A stretch of DNA of 64,000 nucleotides from Coriobacteriaceae bacterium (GTDB taxonomy: Bacteria > Actinomycetota > Coriobacteriia > Coriobacteriales > Coriobacteriaceae). The stretch is taken from positions 170,495 through 234,494 of the forward strand of contig CADFMD010000003.1 of the NCBI GenBank assembly GCA_902835305.1, in the 5' to 3' direction. Both the position numbers and the translations under genes were made by a program. Numbering within the stretch: position 1 is the first letter of the stretch; each line of letters opens with the position of its first letter. Positions 24,607-35,085 of this stretch are shown in pieces. The notes below the pieces were generated by a model. The model was not told the DNA's origin, did no database searches, and was given only the letters and a program-made list of their open reading frames with translations.

Positions 24607-25830
24607 TTAGAAATCGATGTCGGTGTCGTAGTAGCAGGCCTTGAGGATCTTCTCGAAGTCGGCAGCCTTGGTCTCACGCGGGTTCTCGGGCGTGCAGGCG
24701 TCGGTCTCGGCGTTCGCAGCGATCTCGGGCAGCTTGGCGAGGAACTCCTCCTCGGAAACCATCTGCGGGTTCTCGGCGTCGACCTTCACGCCACCATTCG
24801 CGTAATCCTTGATGGACTGCGGAATGTTGAGCTGGTCGTTGAGATCGCGAATCTTCTGGACGAGCGCAGCGATGAGCTCCTCGTTGGTCTCGCCGGGAAG
24901 GTGCAGGATCTCCTTGGCCACGTAAGCGTAACGCTCAGCAGCACGCGGGTCCTTGGAGTTCCACTGGATTACCTTGCCCAGGTACATGGCGTTAGCGGCA
25001 CCGTGGATGATGTGGCCGTTCTCGAAGGCAGCACCGGTCTTGTGAGCCATGGAGTGAACGATGCCGAGCAGGCCCGAGGAGAAGGCGATACCGGCGATGC
25101 ACTGAGCCTCGTGCATGTGCTGACGGGCCTCATGGTCGCCAGCATAGGACTTGGGCAGCCACTCGACGATCTCGCGGATGCCGTGCAGGGCGTTGGCGTC
25201 GGTGAACATAGAGGCGCAGGTGGAAACGTAGGCCTCCATGCAGTGGGTCAGAGCATCCATGCCGGTGTGGGCGCACAGCTTGGCGGGCATGGTGTAGGTG
25301 AGCTCGGGGTCGACGATGGCGACATCAGGGGTGATGTTGAAGTCGGCCAGCGGGTACTTGATGCCCTTGGCGTAGTCGGTAATGACGGAGAACGCGGTGA
25401 CCTCGGTAGCGGTGCCGGAGGTAGAGGAGATGGCGCAGAAATGAGCCTTCTGACGCAGCTCGGGGAAGCTGAACGGCTGGATGATGTTATCGAAGGACTC
25501 CTCGGGATACTCGTAGAAGACCCACATGGCCTTAGCGGCATCGATGGGCGAGCCGCCGCCGATGGCGATAATCCAGTCGGGCTCGAACTCGCGCATGGCC
25601 TCGGCGCCCTTCATGACCGTCTCGATGGACGGGTCGGACTCGACGCCCTCGAACAGCTTGACCTCGAAACCGCCTTCCTTAAGGTCGTTCTCGACGTCCT
25701 GCAGGAACCCGCCGCGGCGCATAGAGCTGCCGCCAGAAACGATGATGGCCTTCTTGCCCTTGAGGTTCTTCACCTCGTGGCGAGCGCCCTCACCAAAGTA
25801 CAGATCGCGAGGATTGGTAAAACGTCCCAT
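24607..25830 (-). CDS. Iron-containing alcohol dehydrogenase
   Basis: This 407-residue group III alcohol dehydrogenase has the NAD loop GGGSPIDAAK at 91-100, SSTSGTATEVTAFSVITD, and the ligand region MDALTHCMEAYVS, SMAHKTGAAF and HGAANA. It resembles the reductase half of AdhE and butanol/lactaldehyde reductases. It probably re-oxidises NADH in fermentation. The ATG at 25830 follows AGGAGG. The open frame upstream (to 25881) lacks family similarity. It is the third dehydrogenase of this fold in a row. Confidence 0.88.
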   Translation of the reverse strand: MGRFTNPRDLYFGEGARHEVKNLKGKKAIIVSGGSSMRRGGFLQDVENDLKEGGFEVKLFEGVESDPSIETVMKGAEAMREFEPDWIIAIGGGSPIDAAKAMWVFYEYPEESFDNIIQPFSFPELRQKAHFCAISSTSGTATEVTAFSVITDYAKGIKYPLADFNITPDVAIVDPELTYTMPAKLCAHTGMDALTHCMEAYVSTCASMFTDANALHGIREIVEWLPKSYAGDHEARQHMHEAQCIAGIAFSSGLLGIVHSMAHKTGAAFENGHIIHGAANAMYLGKVIQWNSKDPRAAERYAYVAKEILHLPGETNEELIAALVQKIRDLNDQLNIPQSIKDYANGGVKVDAENPQMVSEEEFLAKLPEIAANAETDACTPENPRETKAADFEKILKACYYDTDIDF

Positions 25831-26345
25831 ACTGTGCCTCCTAAACAAGCCCCTCTTAGACTTGCGTATATAACGGAGCACCCGATTGGCTCCGTTAGGA
25901 CCGTTTTGCGCGTTGCCGGCGATGACAATGCGCGATGTCTAAACGTCTCAACGCTCAGACAAACACTATTCTACCGTTCTGGTTGGTCAGTTATTCACCT
26001 AAAGCCGACAATGATGAAACGTTTTTTCTATCCCTGAAGACCCTTGTGGGGCATTCATACTCCCAAGCTGGGCAAACGTTTTATCAAGGTTGACCACATA
26101 TCCCGGGCAGGACGGTGCTCCTCCAAAATGTGCCCCGTTCGCCGCCAAAAATCGACCGTTTGCGGCACCGTGATACCACTCGGTCGTCCAAGGTGCCGAC
26201 ATTTGTGCGACATCCGTCTTCGTGGTGCAAAGGTGCAAGTCCAAGTGCGGCACCCCCGGTGTGCCACATGCGGGTAAACTAGAACCTTATAAACTAGAAC
26301 CTTATATAGAGACATTTGAACCCTAACCGCAGCAAAGGAGGCCCC
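25831..26345. other. Intergenic region with promoter repeats
   Basis: No supported gene. A frame on the minus strand at 25999-26253 has no ribosome site and no protein character. A perfect 15-bp tandem duplication (TAAACTAGAACCTTA at 26275-26289 and 26290-26304) ends in TTATATAG, a likely -10 region for the downstream pair. GTGCGGCACC and GGTGTGCCACA form an imperfect hairpin at 26246-26269. Confidence 0.5.
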
Positions 26346-27422
26346 ATGGCATTCGATCCCATTCAAGAGGATTGCCATCGCCTCGTTCTTGAGGCCTTGC
26401 GCCGCGACAATATCCCGCTCACCGACGGTGCCGCCGTAGAGCGTCTGATGGAACAATTCACCCGCAACCCTGCACCGCTCATCGTGCACGACCGCGACCG
26501 CGCCGGGCACCTCATTGCCAAGGTGGTCGAGGCTGTCGACTACCGCATCCCCTTTATCCCCGACGACGCCCAGGCAGAGCAAGAAGAAGCCGCAGCCGAG
26601 AACATGCTCCGCGAGGCAGCCGCGCTCGATCCGACCAACCGGGATGCCCAGCGCATGCTGACGGCGCTCACCGCCGAATCCAACGAGGAATACGTACAGT
26701 ACCTGGTGTCCAAGTGCGATGAAGTCGAGCATGACCTGGCGCTCAAGATCGCCTCGGCTCAGGACCCCTACGAGCGCGAGGCCGCTGGCGACCTCACGCG
26801 CCGCCCCTATCTGCGCTGGCTTGCCGCCTTGGCATCGCGCGCCCTCATTAGCGGCCGCTATCGCATGTCGCTCGAAGCCGCAAATCGCAGCTTGGACTTT
26901 GCGCCCAACGACCCCGCTGGTGTCCGCCACACCGCGATGCTCGCCATGGCAAAGCTCGAATACCCCGCCGAGGAGCTCAAAAGATTTCGCTCCGCCCACT
27001 CCGTACCCTATCTCGCGAATACCCCGCTGCGCCGCCGCCCCAAAGATCCGGAGCGCGACTTGGACCCGTGGACGCTCATCGCACTGATGAGCGCAGCCTG
27101 GCGCGAGCTGGATTACGAGGGCGCCGAACACTACCTGCGCATCCTGGTGCGCTCATGCCCGCATGCAGCCGAAGCACTCTACTTCCAAACCGAGTTTCCC
27201 GATGGCGTCTATGCCCGCGTCAACGTGGGCGTGGGCTCCACCGATGAGCTTGTCCTTGCCCTGTCCGAGGCGACGCCGGTGCTGCAGGAGGGCCTGGGCG
27301 CTCCCGACAACGCCAGCTTTGCCGCCTGGGTCGCCACCAACGACATCGTGCGTTCCCAGATCGACGAGCGCATCCTGCGCGCAGCCGAGCAGGGTTTGCC
27401 GTTTAAGGGAGGAGACCTCTAA
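26346..27422 (+). CDS. Hypothetical alpha-helical (TPR-like) protein
   Basis: This 358-residue soluble protein is rich in helices and Ala/Arg/Glu. Repeating helix pairs such as ALISGRYRMSLEAANRSLDFAPNDPAGVRHTAMLAMAKL and AAWRELDYEGAEHYLRILVRSCPHAAEALYF look like tetratricopeptide repeats. No catalytic motif is visible. The AAAGGAGG ribosome site fixes the start. It overlaps the next, weakly similar gene by one base (TAATG), so the two products are probably made together and may interact. The function is unknown. Confidence 0.6.
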   Translation: MAFDPIQEDCHRLVLEALRRDNIPLTDGAAVERLMEQFTRNPAPLIVHDRDRAGHLIAKVVEAVDYRIPFIPDDAQAEQEEAAAENMLREAAALDPTNRDAQRMLTALTAESNEEYVQYLVSKCDEVEHDLALKIASAQDPYEREAAGDLTRRPYLRWLAALASRALISGRYRMSLEAANRSLDFAPNDPAGVRHTAMLAMAKLEYPAEELKRFRSAHSVPYLANTPLRRRPKDPERDLDPWTLIALMSAAWRELDYEGAEHYLRILVRSCPHAAEALYFQTEFPDGVYARVNVGVGSTDELVLALSEATPVLQEGLGAPDNASFAAWVATNDIVRSQIDERILRAAEQGLPFKGGDL

Positions 27423-28465
27423 TGGATCCGAGCGTCTACATCCCCGCCTACCTGGAGCGCACCTATCTGGCGTCGCACCCCGAGCTCACCGATGCAGCAC
27501 GCGAGCTTGTCCATAACGACGTGAACGTCAACCCTCATAAGTATGCGCAGTCCGAGCATGCCCAGGCGCTGCTGTCCTATGCCGGTGTTCATCGCCACCT
27601 GCTCGACGAGCTCCATCGCATCGAGGACATGGGCAGCGACGAGGAGTTTGAGCAGACGCGCAACCGCCTGTTCGACGATATGCGTGATGAGCTGCTCAAG
27701 ATCGTCCGCATCGATGCGCATGTCCTCGACGCGCAGCTGCTCGCCATCATTTTGGCGGACACGCCCGTCGACGCCTGCCTGGGCGATCTGATGAAGCTCG
27801 AGGCGACCACGGCCGATTACCTGCAGCAAAGCGTGCCCGGGTTCGACATGGAAGCCCCGCACTACTGGGCCAATAATGTTTTGGCCGATGGTGTCACCGC
27901 AGCAGACCTTACCGTGAGCGAGCCGGCTCTTATCGGGTGGCTTCACACGCTCGAGGCCATCTCGCAGCTGTGCATGGCGAGCGCCCGCTACCGTGCTGCC
28001 GCCAACTACGCCCGCCGCGTCCTTAAGGCGGAAGGCTACCCCACCCGAGCCGCAGGCACCGTGTTACTCGCCCTCGCTCGTCTGGAAGACGAGGACGGCT
28101 TTTTTGCCCTGGCCCACCAGCTCGAGGAGCAGATGGGAGCCGATGCCCTCGAGAACTCCCCCTGGTACCTACTCGCCCGCACGATCCTGCTGTTCAAAAC
28201 GAACAAGATGCGCCCGGCGACACGCGCGCTGCGCGAGTTTGCCAACCGTTGCGAGGGCGGTGCGTTCTTCTTACTGAACCCCATGTACCAGACACCGTAC
28301 CTTCCCTGCCGACCCGAGCCGCGCGACCCCTGGGACCTCTCGCACCAGGCCGTTTGGGAAGCGGACGGCATTATCTCGGACACTCCCGACTTTGCCCCCT
28401 GGGCCAATGCCTGCGAAGACGTGTCGCAGCTTGCCCAGGAATTTGCGCGCCGTTACGGCTTTTAA
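27422..28465 (+). CDS. Hypothetical alpha-helical (TPR-like) protein, partner of upstream gene
   Basis: This 347-residue helical protein is translationally coupled to the previous gene. TPR-like helix pairs include HTLEAISQLCMASARYRAAANYARRVLKAEGYPTRAAGTVLLALARL. The C-terminus holds NPMYQTPYLPCRPEPRDPWDLSHQAVW, which is not a motif I know. No membrane segment or active-site pattern is seen. It lies 45 bp upstream of the murT-gatD fusion in the same direction and may share its transcript. Confidence 0.6.
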   Translation: MDPSVYIPAYLERTYLASHPELTDAARELVHNDVNVNPHKYAQSEHAQALLSYAGVHRHLLDELHRIEDMGSDEEFEQTRNRLFDDMRDELLKIVRIDAHVLDAQLLAIILADTPVDACLGDLMKLEATTADYLQQSVPGFDMEAPHYWANNVLADGVTAADLTVSEPALIGWLHTLEAISQLCMASARYRAAANYARRVLKAEGYPTRAAGTVLLALARLEDEDGFFALAHQLEEQMGADALENSPWYLLARTILLFKTNKMRPATRALREFANRCEGGAFFLLNPMYQTPYLPCRPEPRDPWDLSHQAVWEADGIISDTPDFAPWANACEDVSQLAQEFARRYGF

Positions 28466-28510
28466 CGGCGCAAACGCCACGACCATGTCATTCACGTTAG
28501 GAACGGCTTC

Positions 28511-30688
28511 ATGAACTTCCGCTCATCTCTCGCCTGCACCTCGAGCGATATCGCTCGCTGGGGGCTGCGCTCCATCCTTAAGCGCCAGGGCGGCGTACTC
28601 CCCGGCCGCATCGCCATGAAGATCGACCCCGAGCTGCTAAGCGACCTCGCGAGCCTGGTCGACCGCAGCGTGGTGATTACCGGTACTAATGGCAAGACCA
28701 CCACCTCCAACCTCATCGCCGACGCCGTTGCTGCCAGCGGTGCTACCGTGGTGTGCAACCGTGCCGGCAACAATATGGAGCCCGGTGTGGTGGGTGCTCT
28801 GCTCGAGGCCCGCGGCGGCCTTAAGCACACTGACAGCGGCAAGCGCGTGGGCGTTTTTGAGTGCGATGAGCTCTACACCGTACGCGTCCTGCCCAAGCTC
28901 AAGCCGACGTACTTTGTGCTGCTCAACCTGTTCCGCGACCAGCTAGACCGCTACGGCGAGATCGACCACACCCAGGAGGTCATCGCCCACGCGTTGGAGC
29001 TTTCGCCGGCAACGACGCTCATCTACAACGCCGACGATCCGCTGTGCGCCTCGATTGCCGCGCGCGTTCCCAACGCGAGTATTGCCTTTGGCATCGACGG
29101 CGCCACCGACACCGAGTCCGACCGCATTAGCGACTCGCGCTTTTGCTCGCAGTGCAACGCGCCGCTGGAGTATGACTACGTGCAATACGGCCAGCTCGGC
29201 GCCTACCATTGCCCCTCGTGCGGCTGGGCCCGCCCCGCACTGGTCCGTCGCGTGACGGGCGTGGAGCTCGGCTGCGACGGCTACGGCTTTGACCTGGTCT
29301 TTGGATCTGCGCCCAACGCGGCTGCCGCACACATCGCCACACGCTACAACGGCCTGTACATGGTCTACAACGTTGCCGCCGCCTTCTTTGCCGCACATGA
29401 GTTAGGCGTGGACACGGCGCTTCTACAGCCTGCGCTCGATGCCTATGTGCCCGCCGGTGGTCGTATGGGGCGCTGGGATATCGCCGGCCGCACCGTCAAG
29501 GCCAACCTGGCCAAGAATCCCGTAGGCTTCGATCGCCAGATCCAGTCCATCAAGACGGCAGGCGGCAGACTCTGCGCTTTCTTCCTCAACGACAACGATG
29601 CCGACGGCCACGATGTATCGTGGATCTACGACGTCGACTTTGAGCGCATCGCCGACACGCCGGGTCTTGTCGCCTTTGCCGGAGGCACGCGCGCGCACGA
29701 CATGCAGGTGCGCCTCAAGTACGCCGGCATCGATGCCGCGATTATCTCGGACGTCGCGCAGGCAATTGGCGCCGTGGCAGACGAGGCCGCCGATAACACC
29801 TTCTACGCCGTCGCCAACTACACGGCCTTCCCGCCGCTGGTCAAGGAGCTCGACGGACTTAAAGACACCGATGCGGCTACGGTTGCCGCCCACGCTGCAA
29901 AGTGCGCCGATGGCAGTGCCGTCCCCGTTGGCGTCGCGCCGACCGAGCTTTCGCGCCCGTTGCGTATCGTCTACCTGTATCCCGATGCCCTCAACCTCTA
30001 TGGCGACGGCGGCAACGTTATCGCGCTCGAGCGCCGCTGCGCCTGGCGTGGCATTCCCGTGCGCGTGGACGAGGTCCGCATGGGCGAGACGCTCGATTTG
30101 CACGATGCCGATATCGTCATGATGGGCGGCGGCTCCGACCGCGACCAACTGGCCGTGGCACACGAGCTGCTCGCTCAAAAAGACAAGGTCGCAGCCTATG
30201 TGGAGGACGGCGGTTCGCTGCTCGCCATCTGCGGCAGCTATCAGCTGCTCGGCCGTTCGTACTATATGGGCGAAAATCGCATCGAGGGCCTGGGCGTCAT
30301 TGCCGCCGAGACCGTACGCGGCTCCGACCGCCTGATCGGCAACGTAGCCGTCAAAACCGACCTGGCACCTGAGCCCTTTGTGGGATTCGAGAACCATGGC
30401 GGCCGCACGCTTTTGGACGCCGATGCCACGCCGCTCGGAACGTCCGTCGTCACGGGCACCGGCAACAACGGCGATGATGGCTTTGAGGGTCTCATCTACA
30501 AGGGCGTCATCGGCACGTACCTGCACGGACCGGCACTGCCCAAGAACCCCGAACTCGCCGACTGGCTCATCGCCCACGCCCTCGAGCGCCGTGGCGACGC
30601 ACAGGCCGCCGCCCTGCTGCCGCTCAAGCCCCTCGACGACACCTACGAGCACGCCGCCCACGACGCCGCCATGAAGCTCCTCCCCTAA
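28511..30688 (+). CDS. murT-gatD: Fused lipid II isoglutaminyl synthase MurT-GatD
   Basis: This 725-residue protein carries both halves of the enzyme that amidates the D-glutamate of lipid II. The MurT part has GTNGKTTT at 58-65, the MurT zinc ribbon with Cys212, Cys215, Cys234 and Cys237, and NDNDADGHDVSWIYD near 360-374, the MurT C-terminal signature. The GatD amidotransferase part starts near residue 482 and has nucleophile Cys574 (LLAICGSYQLLG) and His672 (TYLHGPALPKNP). In staphylococci, streptococci and mycobacteria these are two proteins encoded by adjacent genes. No stop or frameshift separates them here, and the join is an Ala-rich linker (about 450-480). Confidence 0.9.
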   Translation: MNFRSSLACTSSDIARWGLRSILKRQGGVLPGRIAMKIDPELLSDLASLVDRSVVITGTNGKTTTSNLIADAVAASGATVVCNRAGNNMEPGVVGALLEARGGLKHTDSGKRVGVFECDELYTVRVLPKLKPTYFVLLNLFRDQLDRYGEIDHTQEVIAHALELSPATTLIYNADDPLCASIAARVPNASIAFGIDGATDTESDRISDSRFCSQCNAPLEYDYVQYGQLGAYHCPSCGWARPALVRRVTGVELGCDGYGFDLVFGSAPNAAAAHIATRYNGLYMVYNVAAAFFAAHELGVDTALLQPALDAYVPAGGRMGRWDIAGRTVKANLAKNPVGFDRQIQSIKTAGGRLCAFFLNDNDADGHDVSWIYDVDFERIADTPGLVAFAGGTRAHDMQVRLKYAGIDAAIISDVAQAIGAVADEAADNTFYAVANYTAFPPLVKELDGLKDTDAATVAAHAAKCADGSAVPVGVAPTELSRPLRIVYLYPDALNLYGDGGNVIALERRCAWRGIPVRVDEVRMGETLDLHDADIVMMGGGSDRDQLAVAHELLAQKDKVAAYVEDGGSLLAICGSYQLLGRSYYMGENRIEGLGVIAAETVRGSDRLIGNVAVKTDLAPEPFVGFENHGGRTLLDADATPLGTSVVTGTGNNGDDGFEGLIYKGVIGTYLHGPALPKNPELADWLIAHALERRGDAQAAALLPLKPLDDTYEHAAHDAAMKLLP

Positions 30689-30699
30689 CGCCCCAACCA

Positions 30700-30726
30700 C
30701 CACAAAGGGGACGGGCACCTTTGTGG
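30700..30726 (+). terminator. Hairpin after murT-gatD
   Basis: CCACAAAGG and CCTTTGTGG pair around GGACGGGCA. Shortly after comes CGGTTTT. The CCACCACAAAGGGGA string recurs at 63707, next to the IS end, so it is part of a dispersed repeat that may act as a terminator. Confidence 0.5.
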
Positions 30727-30748
30727 CGGTTTTGACCCGTCCCAACGG

Positions 30749-30891
30749 TTTGTCTCAATCTGTAACATCTAGACCGTTAAAAGTCGTCTTACTGTTACAG
30801 AATGAGATGTTCGTCCCGACGCCTGCCTTTTGTCTCGATCTGTAACACATAGAGCCGATTTATCAGCCCAGATGTTACAGGTTGAGATGTT
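30749..30891. repeat. Two tandem inverted-repeat units
   Basis: Two units 80 bp apart each begin with TTTGTCTC[A/G]ATCTGTAACA (30749 and 30829) and end with TGTTACAG..TGAGATGTT (to 30811 and 30891). Within each unit the two ends are inverted repeats of about 15 bp, so each can form a long hairpin. The rest of the gap before the tRNA (30892-30988) contains a tRNA promoter-like TATACT at 30972. Confidence 0.65.
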
Positions 30892-30988
30892 TGATGATCG
30901 GGATAGAGAGCCAGCTCCTATGTGGTGGTTTTTCAGTTTGCCAACGATATGTGAACGGCTAAAAAAGTCTGCTATACTCTTTCCCGCT

Positions 30989-31065
30989 GTCCCCATCGTC
31001 TAGCGGCCAAGGACGCCACCCTTTCAAGGTGGATATCGCGGGTTCGAATCCCGCTGGGGGCACCA
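30989..31065 (+). tRNA. tRNA-Glu (TTC)
   Basis: This is a full cloverleaf. The acceptor GTCCCCA pairs with TGGGGGC, the anticodon stem is CCACC/GGTGG with loop CTTTCAA (anticodon TTC), and the T-arm is GCGGG-TTCGAAT-CCCGC. CCA is encoded. It is followed by a terminator at 31079. Glu-tRNA is also the substrate class of the GatCAB enzyme encoded at the end of the window, if Gln-tRNA is charged indirectly. Confidence 0.95.
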
Positions 31066-31078
31066 CAGAATCTGAGAA

Positions 31079-31108
31079 GCCCGTTACCAATTCGGTAGCG
31101 GGCTTTTT
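31079..31108 (+). terminator. Terminator of tRNA-Glu
   Basis: GCCCGTTACC and GGTAGCGGGC pair around AATTC, followed by TTTTT. A near copy lies at 31268-31298 as part of the duplicated unit downstream. Confidence 0.85.
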
Positions 31109-31117
31109 GCTACCCAT

Positions 31118-31340
31118 ACGCCGGGATTCGAACTCGACAGGGTGCGGAGCTGAGGAAACGCGCAAGCGTTTCCCAGCGCAGCACGCAAGGAGCGGAGCGA
31201 CGCAGCGAAAGCGGGCGGCGCCAGCCGCACGCGGACATCCCGCTGGGGGCACCATTTAAATCGAGAAGCCCGTTGCCCTCGCGGTGGCGGGCTTTTTTCT
31301 GCCTCAACGCCGGGATTCGAACCCGACAGGGTGCGGATCC
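31118..31340. repeat. tRNA-associated element with antisense T-arm and duplicated tRNA 3' end
   Basis: Starting at 31118 is CGCCGGGATTCGAACTCG, the reverse complement of a tRNA T-arm, then ACAGGGTGCGG, then the hairpin AAACGCG-C-AAGCGTTT. At 31237-31254 the last 18 bp of the tRNA (ATCCCGCTGGGGGCACCA) recur, followed by a second terminator (31268-31298) and a second antisense T-arm block at 31307. The unit repeats with a spacing of about 190 bp. No gene is supported here. Confidence 0.7.
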
Positions 31341-31358
31341 CGGCATCATCGCAAGGCC

Positions 31359-31579
31359 TGTGGGCAAAAAATGGCAAATATGAGTACTGTTACCGATTTA
31401 GTAACATCTATTTCATGCCTTCAGAAGTCGATTTAGACGTCAGGTGTCCTACGGCGGAAGAATTGCAGACGTTTATCGGCTAAGTACTTGGACATATGTT
31501 GTGTAACACTGCATATTTTGCAACTAAATAATGCTACAGGACTTGTGACAGTACTCATATTTGACGTTTTTTGCCCACA
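31359..31579. repeat. 221-bp inverted-repeat element (MITE-like)
   Basis: The ends are 35-bp inverted repeats with 3 mismatches: left TGTGGGCAAAAAATGGCAAA continuing to 31393, right the complement at 31545-31579. The interior is AT-rich compared with its surroundings and holds no supported gene. It looks like a small non-autonomous mobile element. No target duplication is obvious. Confidence 0.65.
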
Positions 31580-31642
31580 ACCCTTTATACCTAGGCGAAT
31601 CGGCGGCAAAACGGGCTTCAAAGCGTCCTTCGCAAACAAAAA

Positions 31643-31669
31643 CCGGGGCCCGCATGATGCGGACCCCGG
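31643..31669 (-). terminator. Terminator of glnN
   Basis: CCGGGGTCCGCAT and ATGCGGGCCCCGG form a long stem which on the minus strand is followed by TTTTTGTTTG, 31 bp past the glnN stop. Confidence 0.9.
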
Positions 31670-31700
31670 CTCAATACCGTGACGATATGTCAGTTACGCT

Positions 31701-33788
<2,088 letters not shown>

Positions 33789-34212
33789 ACGGAACTCCCT
33801 TCGTATCGGCACCGCGTGAGAAGCGGTGTTGATTACTAACGAACGAGTCATAGCTTAGACTCGCCGTGTTTCCGCAACATTACCGTTATGTTGCTGTCGC
33901 GAAACCAATCAATGAGGTTACCGCATCGCAGCGGCGTTGCCACCCTCAACAGCCAATCAACTGTATAAATTGCAGACCTTTCCCCATGATTTAAGGGTAG
34001 TCAATTTGGGATGGGGCTCTATTAACTGGTATTTCACATCAGATACCAGTCTTTACTGCCTCATCTTAGATTGACCGCCATGTTATAGGGAATGCCGATA
34101 GCAAGGCATCTTTGATTGGTATCCCCAAATAGCGAGTGAAACTCCACCGTGACACAGTGGTGCTGTAGAATCCTTACAACACATCACACTAATGTATCTA
34201 AAGGAGCACGAC
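33789..34212. other. Divergent promoter region glnN/metF
   Basis: No gene is seen in these 424 bp. CTGGTAT and ATACCAG (34026-34049) form an inverted repeat with a 10-nt spacer and could be an operator. I looked for cobalamin and SAM riboswitch signatures and found none. The metF start has AAAGGAG 9 bp upstream. Confidence 0.5.
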
Positions 34213-35085
34213 ATGCGCGTCGACGAGGTTTTTAAGCAGGCAGCATCCCAGGGCACCGCACCCGTTTCGTTTGAGATGTTCCCGCCCAAGGGCGAGCTTA
34301 CCCTCGACACGGCTCGCGAGGTGGCGGGCAACCTGTGCAAGCTTTCGCCGAGCTTTGTCTCAGTTACTTGCTCGGCCGGCGGCTCGGGCAACGGTGCCAC
34401 CACCGCCCCCATCGCGCATATGATTACGAGCGAATTCGATACGCCCTCGGTGGCGCACCTTACCTGCGTGGGCCGGTCGCACGCCGATATCGCCGCCAAG
34501 ATCGACGAGTATCGCACCGCCGGCGTGGAAAACATCCTGGCCCTGCGTGGAGATCTCCCTGTCGGCGCGACCGAGGACGACAAGCCCGCCTCGGACTACG
34601 CCTACGCCCGCGACCTCATCCCCGAGCTCGTCGACGCCGGCTTTTGCGTGGGCGCCGCGGCCTACCCCGAGGGCCACATTGCCTGTGAGGACCTCAACGC
34701 TTCGGTCGAATACCTCAAGCAAAAACAGGACGCCGGCGCGAGCTTCTTTGTGACGCAGCTCTTCTTTGACAACGAGTGCTTCTACCGCTTCCGCGAGCTT
34801 GCCGACAAGGCGGGCATCACGATGCCCATCACCGCGGGCATCATGCCGTTTATGGGCAAGTCCCAGATCAGCCGCATGGTCTTTATGTGCGGCGCATCGC
34901 TGCCCTCCCCCGTCATCAAGATTCTCGCCAAGTACGAGAACGACCCCGAGAGCCTGCAGGCAGCCGGTGTAGATTATGCCGCCCGTCAGCTTTGCGACCT
35001 TAAGGAGCACGGTGCCGCCGGTCTGCACCTGTACACTATGAATCGTCCTGCGATCGCCGCGACCATTATGGAGCGCCTGGGGTAA
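34213..35085 (+). CDS. metF: Methylenetetrahydrofolate reductase
   Basis: This 290-residue flavoprotein reduces methylene-THF to methyl-THF, the methyl donor for MetH. The TIM-barrel start APVSFEMFPPKGE carries the conserved catalytic Glu. VSVTCSAGGSGNG, NILALRGDLP, GAAAYPEGH and FFVTQLFFDN are standard MetF blocks. The ATG at 34213 follows AAAGGAG. It overlaps the next gene by one base (TAATG) and heads the methionine operon. Confidence 0.94.
   Translation: MRVDEVFKQAASQGTAPVSFEMFPPKGELTLDTAREVAGNLCKLSPSFVSVTCSAGGSGNGATTAPIAHMITSEFDTPSVAHLTCVGRSHADIAAKIDEYRTAGVENILALRGDLPVGATEDDKPASDYAYARDLIPELVDAGFCVGAAAYPEGHIACEDLNASVEYLKQKQDAGASFFVTQLFFDNECFYRFRELADKAGITMPITAGIMPFMGKSQISRMVFMCGASLPSPVIKILAKYENDPESLQAAGVDYAARQLCDLKEHGAAGLHLYTMNRPAIAATIMERLG

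Noticed and set aside
30959..31377. Small open frames over tRNA-Glu and its repeats
   Set aside because: They read through a tRNA, terminators and repeat DNA and give low-complexity Arg/Ser/Pro peptides.
33789..34212. Possible SAM or cobalamin riboswitch before metF
   Set aside because: The cobalamin box and the SAM-I core are not present; only a short inverted repeat is visible.
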